This document shows positions 1 to 8,876 of a stretch of DNA of 64,000 bases, one piece after another (the stretch's first letter is position 1; every line of letters starts with the position of its first letter). The translations under genes were made by a program, and so were the position numbers. The notes beneath the pieces were generated by a model. That model ran no database searches. It was not told where the DNA came from and saw only the letters and a program-made list of their open reading frames with translations. Source of the DNA: Georgenia thermotolerans (lineage in GTDB: Bacteria > Actinomycetota > Actinomycetes > Actinomycetales > Actinomycetaceae); the NCBI RefSeq assembly GCF_009193185.1, contig NZ_VUKF01000005.1:1-64000 (forward strand). Reading direction: 5' to 3'.

Positions 1-179
1 GGATGTGCGGCGACACCCGACCACCTTAGGCCCCGATTTAGTGCCACATTTCCCAGCACCGAACGGACAAACCTGCAGGTCAGCGCGGCGCCCCACCGGT
101 CAGCCCCGATTCGTGAGCCAAGTCAGGTCGGGACGGGGCCAGCGCATGCGGACGGCGGAGACTCGGCCATGATGACGTC

Positions 180-1406
180 ATGACGCACCCCGAGACCCCC
201 CGCTCCCCGGGCCGCCGGCGCGGCGGCAGCGTCGCCGTCGTCGGCGGCCGCGTCCTGCCCATGGCGGGCCCGCCGATCGACGGCGGCACGGTGGTGGTCG
301 TCGACGGCGTGATCCGGCAGGTGGGCCGCGACGTCGCCGTGCCGTCCGGGGTGCCCGTCGTCGACGCGGCCGGTCGCTGGGTGCTGCCCGGGTTCGTCGA
401 CGCGCACGCCCACGTCGGCGTCGCCGAGGAGGGCGAAGGATGGGCCGGCGACGACTCCAACGAGATGTCCGGGCCGGTCATGGCGGCGGTGCGGGCCCTC
501 GACGCCATCAACATCGAGGACCTGGGCTTCCGCGACGCCCTCGAGGGCGGGGTGACCAGCGTCGTGGTCAAGCCGGGCTCGGGCAACCCGATCGGCGGGC
601 AGACCGTCGCCATCAAGACCTGGGGCGGGCGCACCGTCGACGAGCAGGTCATCAAGGCCGCGGTGTCCGTGAAGTCGGCGCTGGGCGAGAACCCCAAGCG
701 GGTCTACCACGACCGCAAGGAGCTGCCCTCGACCCGCCTGGGCGTGGCCCGCGTCATCCGCGAGGCGTTCGTCAAGGCCCGCAACTACGCCGAGGCCCGC
801 GAGCACGCCGCCCGCGAGGGCAGGCCTATCGAGCGGGACCTCACCCACGAGGTGCTCGCCCGCGTGCTCGCCGGCGAGCTCGTCTGGGACCAGCACACTC
901 ACCGCCACGACGACATCGCGACCGCCATCCGTCTCGCCGAGGAGTTCGGCTACCGCCTCGTGGTCAACCACGGCACCGACGGGGCCAAGCTCGCCGACCT
1001 GCTGGCCGAGAAGAACATCCCGGTGATCTTCGGCCCGATGATCTCCAACCGGTCCAAGGTGGAGCTGCGCGACCGCGGCCTGGAGAAGATCGTCGACCTG
1101 GCCGCAGCGGGCGTGCAGGTCGCGATCACCACCGACCACCCTGTCGTCCCGATCCAGTTCCTCGTGCACCAGGCCTCCATCGCGGTGAAGGCGGGGCTGG
1201 ACCGCGACGTCGCCCTCGCGGCGCTGACGGTCAACCCCGCGCGGATGCTCGGCCTGGACGACCGCGTCGGCGCCCTGGCCCCGGGGCTGGACGGTGACGT
1301 CGTGGTCTGGTCGGGCGACCCGCTGGACCTGTACGCCCGGACGGAGCGGGTGTTCATCGGGGGGCGGGAGGTCTACGCCGACGGGCGGGTGGTGGAGCGC
1401 TTCTGA
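180..1406 (+). CDS. Amidohydrolase family protein (imidazolonepropionase-like)
   Basis: 408-residue cytoplasmic metal-dependent hydrolase of the amidohydrolase superfamily; the substrate cannot be told from sequence. A short beta-sandwich N-terminus ends in GFVDAHAHVG (about residues 71-80), whose H76-x-H78 pair is the first metal site. Further conserved pieces are QHTHRHDD near residue 240, VVNHGTDG near 262, and TTDHP near 320 that carries the usual catalytic aspartate. The C-terminus returns to the sandwich with the LAPGLDGDVVVWSGDPL motif seen in imidazolonepropionase-related proteins. The ATG at 180 sits just before a basic, proline-rich leader with no signal peptide. It is followed after 50 bp by the GST-like gene on the same strand. 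The 179 bases before it hold no gene I can see. Confidence 0.85.
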   Translation: MTHPETPRSPGRRRGGSVAVVGGRVLPMAGPPIDGGTVVVVDGVIRQVGRDVAVPSGVPVVDAAGRWVLPGFVDAHAHVGVAEEGEGWAGDDSNEMSGPVMAAVRALDAINIEDLGFRDALEGGVTSVVVKPGSGNPIGGQTVAIKTWGGRTVDEQVIKAAVSVKSALGENPKRVYHDRKELPSTRLGVARVIREAFVKARNYAEAREHAAREGRPIERDLTHEVLARVLAGELVWDQHTHRHDDIATAIRLAEEFGYRLVVNHGTDGAKLADLLAEKNIPVIFGPMISNRSKVELRDRGLEKIVDLAAAGVQVAITTDHPVVPIQFLVHQASIAVKAGLDRDVALAALTVNPARMLGLDDRVGALAPGLDGDVVVWSGDPLDLYARTERVFIGGREVYADGRVVERF

Positions 1407-1456
1407 GCCCCACCGACTAGACTTATTGAAACTTTGACGATTTCGGGGAGGAGACC

Positions 1457-2524
1457 ATGAGCACCGAGACCACCACCGAGGCCGAGCACCCCGAGCACCA
1501 GGAGGGCGGGCGCTACACGACGCCGGGCAAGGAGTACTCCCGCGACACCCGCTACATCACCACCCGCATCACCGCCGACGGCCGGGACGGCTACCCCGTC
1601 GAACCGGGCCGGTACCGCCTCGTCGCCGCCCGGGCCTGCCCCTGGGCGAACCGCACCCTCATCGTGAGGCGCCTCCTGGGCCTCGAGGACGCGATCTCGG
1701 TCGGGCTGCCCGGGCCGACGCACGACGCGCGGTCGTGGACCTTCGACCTCGACGAGGGCGGCAAGGACCCGGTCCTGGGGATCCACTGGCTGCAGGAGGC
1801 CTACTTCGCGCGCTTCCCCGACTACCCCCGCGGGATCACCGTCCCCGCCGTCGTCGACGTCCCCGCCGGCGCGGTGGTGACGAACGACTTCGCCCAGATC
1901 ACGCTCGACTTCTCCACCGAGTGGACGGCGTACCACCGCGAGGGCGCGCCCGACCTCTACCCCGAGGCCCTGCGCGAGGAGATCGACGCCGTCAACCAGC
2001 GGGTCTTCACCGAGGTCAACAACGGCGTCTACCGCTGCGGGTTCGCCGGGTCGCAGGAGGCCTACGACAAGGCCTACGTCCGGCTGTGGGCGGCGCTGGA
2101 CTGGCTCGAGGAGCGGCTCAGCGGGCAGCGCTACCTGGTGGGCGACACCATCACCGAGGCGGACGTGCGGCTGTTCACCACCCTGGTCCGCTTCGACGCC
2201 GTCTACCACGGGCACTTCAAGTGCAACCGGAACAAGCTCACCGAGATGCCGGCGCTGTGGGGCTACGCCCGCGACCTGTTCCAGACGCCCGGCTTCGGCG
2301 ACACCGTGGACTTCCAGCAGATCAAGGAGCATTACTACGTCGTCCACACCGACATCAACCCCACGCAGATCGTGCCGGCCGGACCGGACCTGTCCGGCTG
2401 GCTGACCCCGCACGGGCGCGAGGCGCTCGGGGGCCGGCCCTTCGGCGACGGCACCGCGCCGGGCCCGGTCCGGCCGGGCGAGGAGGTCGACCCCGCGCAC
2501 ACCGCGGCGGCGATGCGCGGCTGA
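1457..2524 (+). CDS. Glutathionyl-hydroquinone reductase-like (GST superfamily, omega type)
   Basis: 355 residues, the usual size for this family. It has a thioredoxin-fold N-terminal half and an all-alpha C-terminal half. The catalytic cysteine is visible in RACPWANR (C61), the CPWA signature of glutathionyl-hydroquinone reductases, which reduce thiol adducts of quinones. The motifs YRCGFAGSQEAYD, EADVRLFTTLVRFDAVY and FKCNRNKL are also characteristic. Actinobacteria generally use mycothiol instead of glutathione, so the physiological thiol here may differ (inference). A GGGGAGGAG ribosome site lies just before the ATG. A strong hairpin follows the stop codon. Confidence 0.88.
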   Translation: MSTETTTEAEHPEHQEGGRYTTPGKEYSRDTRYITTRITADGRDGYPVEPGRYRLVAARACPWANRTLIVRRLLGLEDAISVGLPGPTHDARSWTFDLDEGGKDPVLGIHWLQEAYFARFPDYPRGITVPAVVDVPAGAVVTNDFAQITLDFSTEWTAYHREGAPDLYPEALREEIDAVNQRVFTEVNNGVYRCGFAGSQEAYDKAYVRLWAALDWLEERLSGQRYLVGDTITEADVRLFTTLVRFDAVYHGHFKCNRNKLTEMPALWGYARDLFQTPGFGDTVDFQQIKEHYYVVHTDINPTQIVPAGPDLSGWLTPHGREALGGRPFGDGTAPGPVRPGEEVDPAHTAAAMRG

Positions 2525-2562
2525 CGCCGAGGCCGGACCCGCGCTGGGCGGCCGAGCCACGA

Positions 2563-2597
2563 GAGGGGCCGGGCACCGTCACGGTGCCCGGCCCCTC
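2563..2597. terminator. Bidirectional hairpin terminator
   Basis: A 15-bp perfect GC-rich stem (gaggggccgggcacc and its complement) closes a five-base loop. It lies between the 3' ends of two convergent genes, so it probably stops transcription from both sides. No T tract follows. Confidence 0.75.
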
Positions 2598-2632
2598 GGC
2601 TGCGCGGCCCCCGGGTGGTGCGGGCCGGCGCG

Positions 2633-4339
2633 CTACTGGTAGCTGATGAAGTTCGGCGTCGGCTGGACCTGCATCGTCTGCTCCGGGGTGAGCATCGGGC
2701 TGTCCTCGTCGTAGAAGTTCTTCCACCCCCACCAGCGGATGCTCGGTGCGTTCGCGTGCAGGGTGCGCCACGTGCCGGCCTTCGCCGGCTGGGACCCCTG
2801 GCCGTCGGCGTGGATGAGGACGGCGAGCTCCGAGCGAGACTGGTCCACGCCGTCGACGCCCGGGATCATCCGGACCTGGAACTGGTGGAGCACGAGGATC
2901 TTCTGCGGCAGGCGGTTCGCGCGGGTGAGGTCGGCGAGCCAGCCGACCACCTGGTTGACCTCGGCGACGTCGACCTGGCCGATCTGCCGCAGGTGCACCT
3001 GGTCCGGGCGCAGCCGCCACTCGGGATCGAGCGCGAGCCCGACGTTGGGCATCTTCAGCAGCTCCTCGTACCGCTTGGCCTGGGTGAGGAAGTCGGTGCG
3101 TCCGGGCTGCAGGTCGAGCACCACGTACTGCCCGTGCTCGTGCGCCAGCTCCACGAGCGGGCGCAGCTGCTCCACGCTCGCCTCGGACGAGTAGTTCCCG
3201 TCGTCGCCCGGGCCGCCGGAGGCGACCGTGGCGATGATCTCCAGCGCGGGCACGACGGTGGTGTCGGTCAGCGGACGGTACGCCTCGGCGTGGGCCTGGG
3301 CGCGCTCGACCGTGGCCGGCGCGTCCTGCTCGCCCAGGACCCCCAGGGCGCGGCTGCCCGGGTGCCCGTAGAGGGCGACGTAAGTCTTGCCGGGCAGGGC
3401 GAGCTGACCGCCGCCCGGCAGCTCGGCGCCGGTCGCCGCGGTGGCGGCGCGCCAGGCGAGGGTGCCCGCGTCGCCGAAGGCGGTGCCGAGCCCGACGACG
3501 ACGTCCGGCGCGTTGGCGGCGGTCGCCTGGACGGTCTCGCTCGTCGCACGCGGGTCGCCGTTGGGCACCAGCTGCACCCGGGCGCCGGCGCTGCGGGCGT
3601 TGGCGACGGCCGCGGCCTGGGCGGGGTCGCCGGTGCTCATGACGACGACGCCCTCGGCCGCCGGCGTGGGCCGGGTGGTGGGGGGCAGGGTGGGCGCGGC
3701 GTCCTGCGACGGCGCACCCTCGGCCGGAGCCGGGGCGTCCTGCGACGGCGCGGGCTCAGCGGGCACTGCCGCCTCGCCCGCCGGCCCGGGGGCGCCCTCC
3801 CCGGCCCTCGTCAGGTACGTCGGCGCGTCCGGGTCGAGGCCGGCCACCGCCGCCACCTCGCCCGCCTCCGCCACGGGCTCGCCGGCCGCCAGGGCCACGC
3901 CGAGCAGCTCGCCCAGCGCGGCCGGGTCGGCCGGCGCGGCCACGGCGGCGACGTCGGCGCCGTCGGGGACGTCCGCCGTCCCCATGGTGAGCACCGCCTC
4001 GGGATGCAGGCGCTCGAGGTCGGCGCCGACGGTCGCGTCGTCACCGTCGAGGAGCACCGGGACACCGAGCGCGACCGCGGCCGAGGCGGCGGGCAGGACG
4101 GCGTCCCCGGTCGTCAGCACGACCACGGGTGCGGCGGCGAAGAAGGTCTCGACGCTCTGGCGGGCCAGCTCCGCCGGGTCGTCGGTGCCCAGCACCGCCG
4201 TCTCGCCCGGGCCGACGAGCTCGCTCGCGGCGGGCGGCGGTGGCGACGTCGTCGTCTCGGTGGTGGTCCCGCCGTCGGCCGCGGTGCACCCGGCCAGGAC
4301 GAGCGCGGCGACGGGCACGAGCAGGGCGCGACGGCGCAC
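2633..4339 (-). CDS. Putative lipoprotein with cell-wall-binding-like and TIM-barrel-like halves
   Basis: 568 residues. It begins with a lipoprotein signal peptide whose lipobox is LAGC (Cys near residue 18), so it is probably anchored to the outer face of the membrane. The N-terminal 200 residues (VVVLTTGDAVLPAASAAVALGVPVLL and similar stretches) resemble the repeats of cell-wall-binding domain type 2; this is a resemblance only. A Pro/Ala linker with a duplicated APSQDA motif (about residues 195-220) leads to a second such segment. The last 200 residues (QYVVLDLQPGRTDF, VGLALDPEWRL, ILVLHQFQ) read like strands of a TIM barrel. I do not recognise a catalytic function. It is a single gene, convergent with the GST-like gene. 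Confidence 0.7.
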   Translation of the reverse strand: MRRRALLVPVAALVLAGCTAADGGTTTETTTSPPPPAASELVGPGETAVLGTDDPAELARQSVETFFAAAPVVVLTTGDAVLPAASAAVALGVPVLLDGDDATVGADLERLHPEAVLTMGTADVPDGADVAAVAAPADPAALGELLGVALAAGEPVAEAGEVAAVAGLDPDAPTYLTRAGEGAPGPAGEAAVPAEPAPSQDAPAPAEGAPSQDAAPTLPPTTRPTPAAEGVVVMSTGDPAQAAAVANARSAGARVQLVPNGDPRATSETVQATAANAPDVVVGLGTAFGDAGTLAWRAATAATGAELPGGGQLALPGKTYVALYGHPGSRALGVLGEQDAPATVERAQAHAEAYRPLTDTTVVPALEIIATVASGGPGDDGNYSSEASVEQLRPLVELAHEHGQYVVLDLQPGRTDFLTQAKRYEELLKMPNVGLALDPEWRLRPDQVHLRQIGQVDVAEVNQVVGWLADLTRANRLPQKILVLHQFQVRMIPGVDGVDQSRSELAVLIHADGQGSQPAKAGTWRTLHANAPSIRWWGWKNFYDEDSPMLTPEQTMQVQPTPNFISYQ

Positions 4340-4539
4340 GGGGCTCCTTCCGGACGGGACTGGGCCCTGACACCGTACGTGCCCGAGCGCGCAGGACGCA
4401 CCTCATTCCCGGGCGAGGTGGTCCGACTCACGGAGGCGCCCCCCACCCGTCGCGGACGGGCGACGCGGAAAATGCCGACCGGCGAGGACGACGCCGCGTC
4501 GTCAGGCGTCGACGCCGGCCCGGTCAGCGCGCGATCGCG

Positions 4540-6213
4540 TCAGCGGATGACCGCGCGCAGGTTGCCCAGCGCGATGGGGTCGGGCGGCACGCCGCGCGCG
4601 GCCGAGGAACCGAGGGCCCAGCACGCCCACGTCGCCCCGCCCACGCCGTCGGCCGGGCCGCTGGCGCGGGCGCAGCGCGCGAGCACCGTCAGCCCCAGCC
4701 ACGCCGTCGCCTCGCGCGACTCCACCCAGGTGGCCATGCCCTCGGGGTCGTCGGTGAGCGCGCGGCCGGCGACCAGGGCCAGGTCCTGCATGTCCAGGGC
4801 GAGCTCGAGCTGCGCGACGGCCCCCGCCCGGCCGGTGACGGTGCCCGCGCCGATGTGGTCCAGGGCGTTCCCGCACGAGGCGAGCACCCGCGCGACGTAG
4901 CTGCGGACCATCGGCATCGCGCTGCCGCGGGCCACGAGCAGCAGCACCACGACCGCCACCGCGAGCCCGACGACGGTGTCGAGCAGGCGCTCGGTGACGA
5001 CCGGGAACACCCCCTCGAAGGCGCCGCCCGTGGCGATGGTCAGCGCGAGCGGGGTGATCATCGAGACGGCCACCGCGTAGTTGCGCGGCACGGCGAGCTC
5101 GATCGCGCCCTGCAGCACCACGAGGATGGCGACGGTCACCCACTGGCTCGGGCCGGCGGCGGTGATCACGGCGAAGATCCCCAGGCCCACCACCGTGCCG
5201 ATGAACCGGTTGCGGGCGCGGATGAGCGAGCGGCGCCGGTCGAGGCCCTGGTAGAGCACCAGGGCGGAGACCATCATCGCCCAGTACATGTGGTCGGTGC
5301 CGAGGGTCAGCGCGATGAGCCCGGAGACGACGATGCCCAGCGCCACGCGTCCGGCGGCGTCCAGCGGCACGGTCGGGGCGTGGAGCGCGCGCCGGAGCAT
5401 CCGCCAGGTGGTGGGCAGGCCGAGCGGGGTCTCGGTGCGGTCGGCGGCCAGGTCCGGGTCCGGCGAGCTGCCGGGCAGCATGTGCGAGGCGTACGCCTGG
5501 TGCAGGGCGGACAGCTCCGCGACCCGGGCCAGCGCCCCCGGCCGCCGGGAGGTGGTGTCGCCGGCGTCCCACAGCACCCCCCAGGCGTGGTGCAGCGCCG
5601 CGGCGGCCTGGGCCGAGTGCTGCTTCGCCCGGTCGGCGTACCGGTCCGTCGCGAGGAAGCGCTCGACGGCGCCCTGCGCCTGCCGCAGGGCCTTGGCCTG
5701 CGGGGCCGCCCGGTTGAGCAGCAGGTCGGCCATGGCGATCGGGACGGCGCAGCCCGCGCCGATCGCGGTGGCGGCGATCATGAGGGCCGGCGGCACCGTG
5801 CCCTGTGCGGGCACGAACCCGGCGACGCCGGCGACCATGACGAAGAAGAACGCCCCGGGCGGGCCCGAGCGCAGCGCCAGGGTCGCGTACGTGGCCGCCG
5901 CGCCGATCACGGTGAGCAGCAGGATCGCCGCCCAGCCGATGCCCGCGGTCAGCGCGCCGAGGGCGGAGCACAGGACGAAGCCCAGCGCGACGACGACGAG
6001 CATCCGCCAGCGGTAGCGCATCGGCCGCCCCGCGCCGTAGAGCACGGTGAAGGCGCCGGTGCTCGCCATGAGGCCGACCTCATGGTGGCCCAGCAGCGTC
6101 AGCGTGGTGAGCGGGACGCCGATCGCGGCGCTGGCGCGCGCCGCCGTCGGCCAGGCGAGCGTGCGGATCGAGGTGCGGGTGTCCGTCCACCGGTCCCCCG
6201 CCCGCTCGCTCAC
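4540..6213 (-). CDS. FUSC family integral membrane protein (aromatic-acid exporter-like)
   Basis: 557 residues with two blocks of transmembrane helices (about residues 25-170 and 295-430), separated and followed by cytoplasmic segments. This is the layout of fusaric-acid-resistance-type proteins. The second block contains LALGIVVSGLIALTLGTDHMYWAMMVSALVL and the basic RRRSLIRARNRFIGTVVG stretch conserved in this family. Members are thought to export aromatic or weak organic acids; no substrate can be assigned here. It is divergent from the small thioredoxin-like gene, with about 160 bp between the two starts. Confidence 0.8.
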   Translation of the reverse strand: MSERAGDRWTDTRTSIRTLAWPTAARASAAIGVPLTTLTLLGHHEVGLMASTGAFTVLYGAGRPMRYRWRMLVVVALGFVLCSALGALTAGIGWAAILLLTVIGAAATYATLALRSGPPGAFFFVMVAGVAGFVPAQGTVPPALMIAATAIGAGCAVPIAMADLLLNRAAPQAKALRQAQGAVERFLATDRYADRAKQHSAQAAAALHHAWGVLWDAGDTTSRRPGALARVAELSALHQAYASHMLPGSSPDPDLAADRTETPLGLPTTWRMLRRALHAPTVPLDAAGRVALGIVVSGLIALTLGTDHMYWAMMVSALVLYQGLDRRRSLIRARNRFIGTVVGLGIFAVITAAGPSQWVTVAILVVLQGAIELAVPRNYAVAVSMITPLALTIATGGAFEGVFPVVTERLLDTVVGLAVAVVVLLLVARGSAMPMVRSYVARVLASCGNALDHIGAGTVTGRAGAVAQLELALDMQDLALVAGRALTDDPEGMATWVESREATAWLGLTVLARCARASGPADGVGGATWACWALGSSAARGVPPDPIALGNLRAVIR

Positions 6214-6372
6214 GTGTGCACGCTCCTCGCCGCTCGGGTCCTGGGTACCCGTTCAGGGTAACGACGCCCCTGCTCGGAGGCCTTGTGGGGGCGACGTGGT
6301 GCCGCCCACCCGGCGCGCCCCCATGACCGACCCCACAGGGCCGGTCGGGCCGCGGCGCGCGACAATCGGACC

Positions 6373-6708
6373 ATGTCCGTGCCCCCGCCCGACGACGCCC
6401 CGCTGACCGCGGCCGGCCTCGGCCTGCCCGCCGACCGCCTCGGCGAGCGGGCCACGCTGCTGCAGGTCTCGAGCGCGTTCTGCGCCCCGTGCGCGGGCGC
6501 GCGGGTGGTGGCCAGGCGGGTGGCCGAGACGGCCGAGGGGGTGCGCCACGTCGAGGTCGACGTCGCCGGTCACGAGCGGCTGGCCGCGGCCCTGCAGATC
6601 CGCAGCACGCCCACCGTGCTCGTGCTCGACGGCGCGGGGCGGGTGCGTCACCGGGTCGAGGGCGTGCCGCGGCTGGCGTGGCTGCGCGAGGCGGTTGCGG
6701 GCGTCTGA
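6373..6708 (+). CDS. Small thioredoxin-like protein with a CAPC active site
   Basis: 111 residues with a thioredoxin fold: strand, SAFCAPCAGARVVARRVAE helix, VDVAGHERLAAALQIRSTPTVLVLDGAGRVRHRVEG. The redox pair is C37 and C40. The usual WCGPC is replaced by FCAPC, so the redox potential may differ from standard thioredoxin. The cis-proline is present in RSTPT. I chose the ATG at 6373, not an upstream in-frame one, because the thioredoxin fold starts soon after it and the upstream 30 residues are Arg-rich without similarity. No signal peptide is visible. Confidence 0.8.
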   Translation: MSVPPPDDAPLTAAGLGLPADRLGERATLLQVSSAFCAPCAGARVVARRVAETAEGVRHVEVDVAGHERLAAALQIRSTPTVLVLDGAGRVRHRVEGVPRLAWLREAVAGV

Positions 6709-6714
6709 CCGGGG

Positions 6715-6736
6715 CCGGGCCACCTGACCGGCCCGG
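6715..6736. terminator. Hairpin between convergent genes
   Basis: Seven-base perfect arms (ccgggcc / ggcccgg) around an eight-base loop, directly after the thioredoxin-like stop codon and before the end of the convergent HAD gene. Confidence 0.5.
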
Positions 6737-6775
6737 CGGAACGTGTCCGGGAGCCGCGAGGCCCCGGCGTCGACG

Positions 6776-7543
6776 TCAGGCCCGGGTGACCGCGAGCCCC
6801 GCGACGATCGACTCGACCAGCTCGGCGGTCTCCTCCCAGTCGGCGACGGCGTGGGTGGGCATGCCCAGCCGCACGACCGGGTAGTCGTTGCCGCCCTCGT
6901 CGAGCCGGTCGCCGACGAAGAGCATGTCCAGCACGTCGATGCCGGTCTGCTCGCTCAGCCGCTCCATGCCATAGGCCTTGTCCACGCCCTTGCGGGTGAT
7001 GTCCACCGACGTCGACCCGCCCGAGCGCACCTCGAGGTCGGGCAGCCGGGCGGCGACGGCGTCGCGCAGGGCCCCCTTCCGCTCACCGGTGGGGTCCCAC
7101 GCCTTCTTGGCCTCCAGCGGGGCCTGCTGGCCCAGCGCGGAGAACGTGATCTGCGAGCCGCGGTCCTCGAGGATGTCGCCCCAGGTCCGCTCCTCCCACA
7201 GCCCCAGGCGCCGGGCCTCCTCCTCGACGGCGGTCACGGCCCGGAACCGCTCGTCCTCGGTGAGGTCGTGCGCGTAGACCTGGTGCCACTCCCCCGCCTC
7301 GAAGCGCAGGTAGCGGGTGCCGCAGGTGGGCATGAGGTGCAGGCGGGACAGCTGCTCCGCCGTCGCCGGCAGGTGGGCGAGCACCTGGTCGCGGAACTGG
7401 CCGAAGTGGCCGCCGGAGATGATGCACACCGGCAGCGAGTCGAGCAGCGCGGCGAGGGCGGTGCCCATGCGCGCGGGCATCGGGGACTTCGACGGCGCCA
7501 GGGTGTCGTCCAGGTCGAAGGCGATCAGTCGCGGGTCCGTCAC
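6776..7543 (-). CDS. HAD-IIB hydrolase related to eukaryotic-type phosphomannomutase
   Basis: 255 residues. HAD motif I is FDLDDTLAPSK (nucleophile D10, acid/base D12). Motif II is IISGG near residue 43. The C-terminal motif FVGDRLDEGGNDYPVV matches the GDxxxxGGND loop of phosphomannomutases of the PMM1/PMM2 type, and GGSTSVDITRKGVDKAYG is the matching cap-to-core segment. The protein probably acts on a sugar phosphate; mutase or phosphatase activity cannot be settled from sequence. It is divergent from the aldo/keto reductase, with about 150 bp between starts. Confidence 0.82.
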   Translation of the reverse strand: MTDPRLIAFDLDDTLAPSKSPMPARMGTALAALLDSLPVCIISGGHFGQFRDQVLAHLPATAEQLSRLHLMPTCGTRYLRFEAGEWHQVYAHDLTEDERFRAVTAVEEEARRLGLWEERTWGDILEDRGSQITFSALGQQAPLEAKKAWDPTGERKGALRDAVAARLPDLEVRSGGSTSVDITRKGVDKAYGMERLSEQTGIDVLDMLFVGDRLDEGGNDYPVVRLGMPTHAVADWEETAELVESIVAGLAVTRA

Positions 7544-7694
7544 GTCTCGGTCTCCTGCTCGGCGGCCGCACCGGGCGGTGCGGGCACGCCGGTCGGCGTG
7601 CTGCTCGAGCGATTATGCCCGCCGGGGTCCCGTTCGTCGGCGTCCGCGCGTCGGGACCGGCGAGCCGGCGGTCCCGGCGGGCACAATGTGGGCC

Positions 7695-8519
7695 ATGACT
7701 GTGCCGCGGTTCACGCTCAACGACGGTTACGCCCTGCCCGCCATCGGCCTGGGGACGTGGGCCATGTCCGACGACGAGGCGGCCACCGCCGTCGCCGAGG
7801 GCATCCGGACGGGCTACCGGCTCATCGACACCGCAGCCTCCTACGGCAACGAGGCCGGCGTGGGTCGCGGCATCGCCGAGTCCGGGGTGCTGCGCGAGGA
7901 GCTCATCGTCACGAGCAAGCTGCGCGGGCGCGACCAGGGGTACGAGGAGACGCTGCGGGCGTTCGAGACCACCCGCCGGGACCTCGGCGTGGAGTACGTC
8001 AACCTCTACCTCATCCACTGGCCGCTGCCCCGGCAGGACAAGTACGTGGAGACCTGGAAGGCGATGATCAAGCTGCGCGAGGACGGGCTCGTGCGCTCGA
8101 TCGGCGTCTCCAACTTCACCGCCGAGCACCTCGACCGCATCATCGGCGAGACCGGGGTGGCGCCGTCGGTCAACCAGATCGAGCTGCACCCCGGCTTCCC
8201 GCAGGACGAGATGCGGCGGGTCGACGCCGAGCGCGGCATCGTCACCCAGTCCTGGCGACCGCTGGGCAAGGGCCGCCTCCTCGACGCCCCCGCGGTGGTG
8301 GAGGCGGCCGGCTTCCACGGCGTCAGCCCGGCGCAGGTGATCCTGCGGTGGCTCCACCAGCTGGGCACGGTGCCCATCCCGAAGTCTGCCGACCCGCAGC
8401 GCCAGAAGGAGAACTTCGACATCTTCCGGTTCAACCTGCGCCAGCCGGAGATGGAGCGCATCAGCGCCATGGCCGGCGGCCGCCTCGGCGGCGACCCCGA
8501 CACCCACGAGGAGTTCTGA
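7695..8519 (+). CDS. Aldo/keto reductase
   Basis: 274 residues, a single TIM-barrel NADPH-dependent oxidoreductase. The catalytic tetrad is visible: D45 and Y50 in LIDTAASYGNE, K75 in VTSKLRG and H108 in LIHWPLP. The family signatures GVSNF and PIPKSADPQRQKEN (cofactor phosphate binding) are present. It is close to the 2,5-diketo-D-gluconate reductase-like subgroup that includes actinobacterial aldehyde reductases. An in-frame ATG nine bases upstream (7686) is an alternative start. The downstream side is the inverted 19-bp repeat region. Confidence 0.92.
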   Translation: MTVPRFTLNDGYALPAIGLGTWAMSDDEAATAVAEGIRTGYRLIDTAASYGNEAGVGRGIAESGVLREELIVTSKLRGRDQGYEETLRAFETTRRDLGVEYVNLYLIHWPLPRQDKYVETWKAMIKLREDGLVRSIGVSNFTAEHLDRIIGETGVAPSVNQIELHPGFPQDEMRRVDAERGIVTQSWRPLGKGRLLDAPAVVEAAGFHGVSPAQVILRWLHQLGTVPIPKSADPQRQKENFDIFRFNLRQPEMERISAMAGGRLGGDPDTHEEF

Positions 8520-8537
8520 CCCCCAGGGTGGTGAGGC

Positions 8538-8632
8538 GTCAAGAAGTGCACGAGACGTCAAGAAGTGCGCGAGACGTCACAAAGTGCGCGAGGAGTCACG
8601 AAGTGCTTGAGCGGCCACGTTCAACACCTGAC
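8538..8632. repeat. Left 19-bp tandem repeat array
   Basis: Units begin at 8538, 8557, 8576, 8595 and 8614, exactly 19 bp apart. The consensus is gtcaagaagtgcgcgagac; the fifth copy is strongly decayed. It is the reverse complement of the units in the array at 8706-8876. With that array it fills the 333-bp gap between the aldo/keto reductase and oleD. The 73 bases between the arrays show no gene or recognised site. Confidence 0.92.
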
Positions 8633-8705
8633 GGCAATGGTGTCGCGCCCGTCCTGGTCCGCCGGGAGCAGCGGACCCCGCTCGCGTCGGCGCCACGGCG
8701 CTCCT

Positions 8706-8876
8706 TGACCTCCGGCGCACTACTCGACCTCTGGCCCACTCTTTGACGTCTCGCGCACTCATTGACGTTTCGCGCACTCATTGACCGCTCGCGCACTCTT
8801 TGACGTCTCGCGCACTACTTGACCGCTGGCGCACTCTTTGACGTCTCGCGCGCTACTTGACGTTTCGCGCCGCTTG
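8706..8876. repeat. Right 19-bp tandem repeat array, inverted relative to the left one
   Basis: Nine units begin at 8706, 8725, 8744, 8763, 8782, 8801, 8820, 8839 and 8858, with no departure from the 19-bp period. The consensus is tgacgtctcgcgcactctt. Variation is concentrated at the sixth to ninth bases and in the last three. Units are contiguous, with no spacers, so this is not a CRISPR. Because 19 is not a multiple of three, the array does not encode a simple peptide repeat. The stop codon of oleD (8853-8855) and its last few codons lie inside the final two units. Confidence 0.95.

Noticed and set aside
7317-7694. Extended N-terminus for the aldo/keto reductase
   Set aside because: The added 126 residues are antisense to the HAD gene and lack similarity; the barrel starts at 7695.
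8538-8876. A CRISPR-like array
   Set aside because: Units touch each other with no unique spacers, are only 19 bp long, and no cas gene is near.
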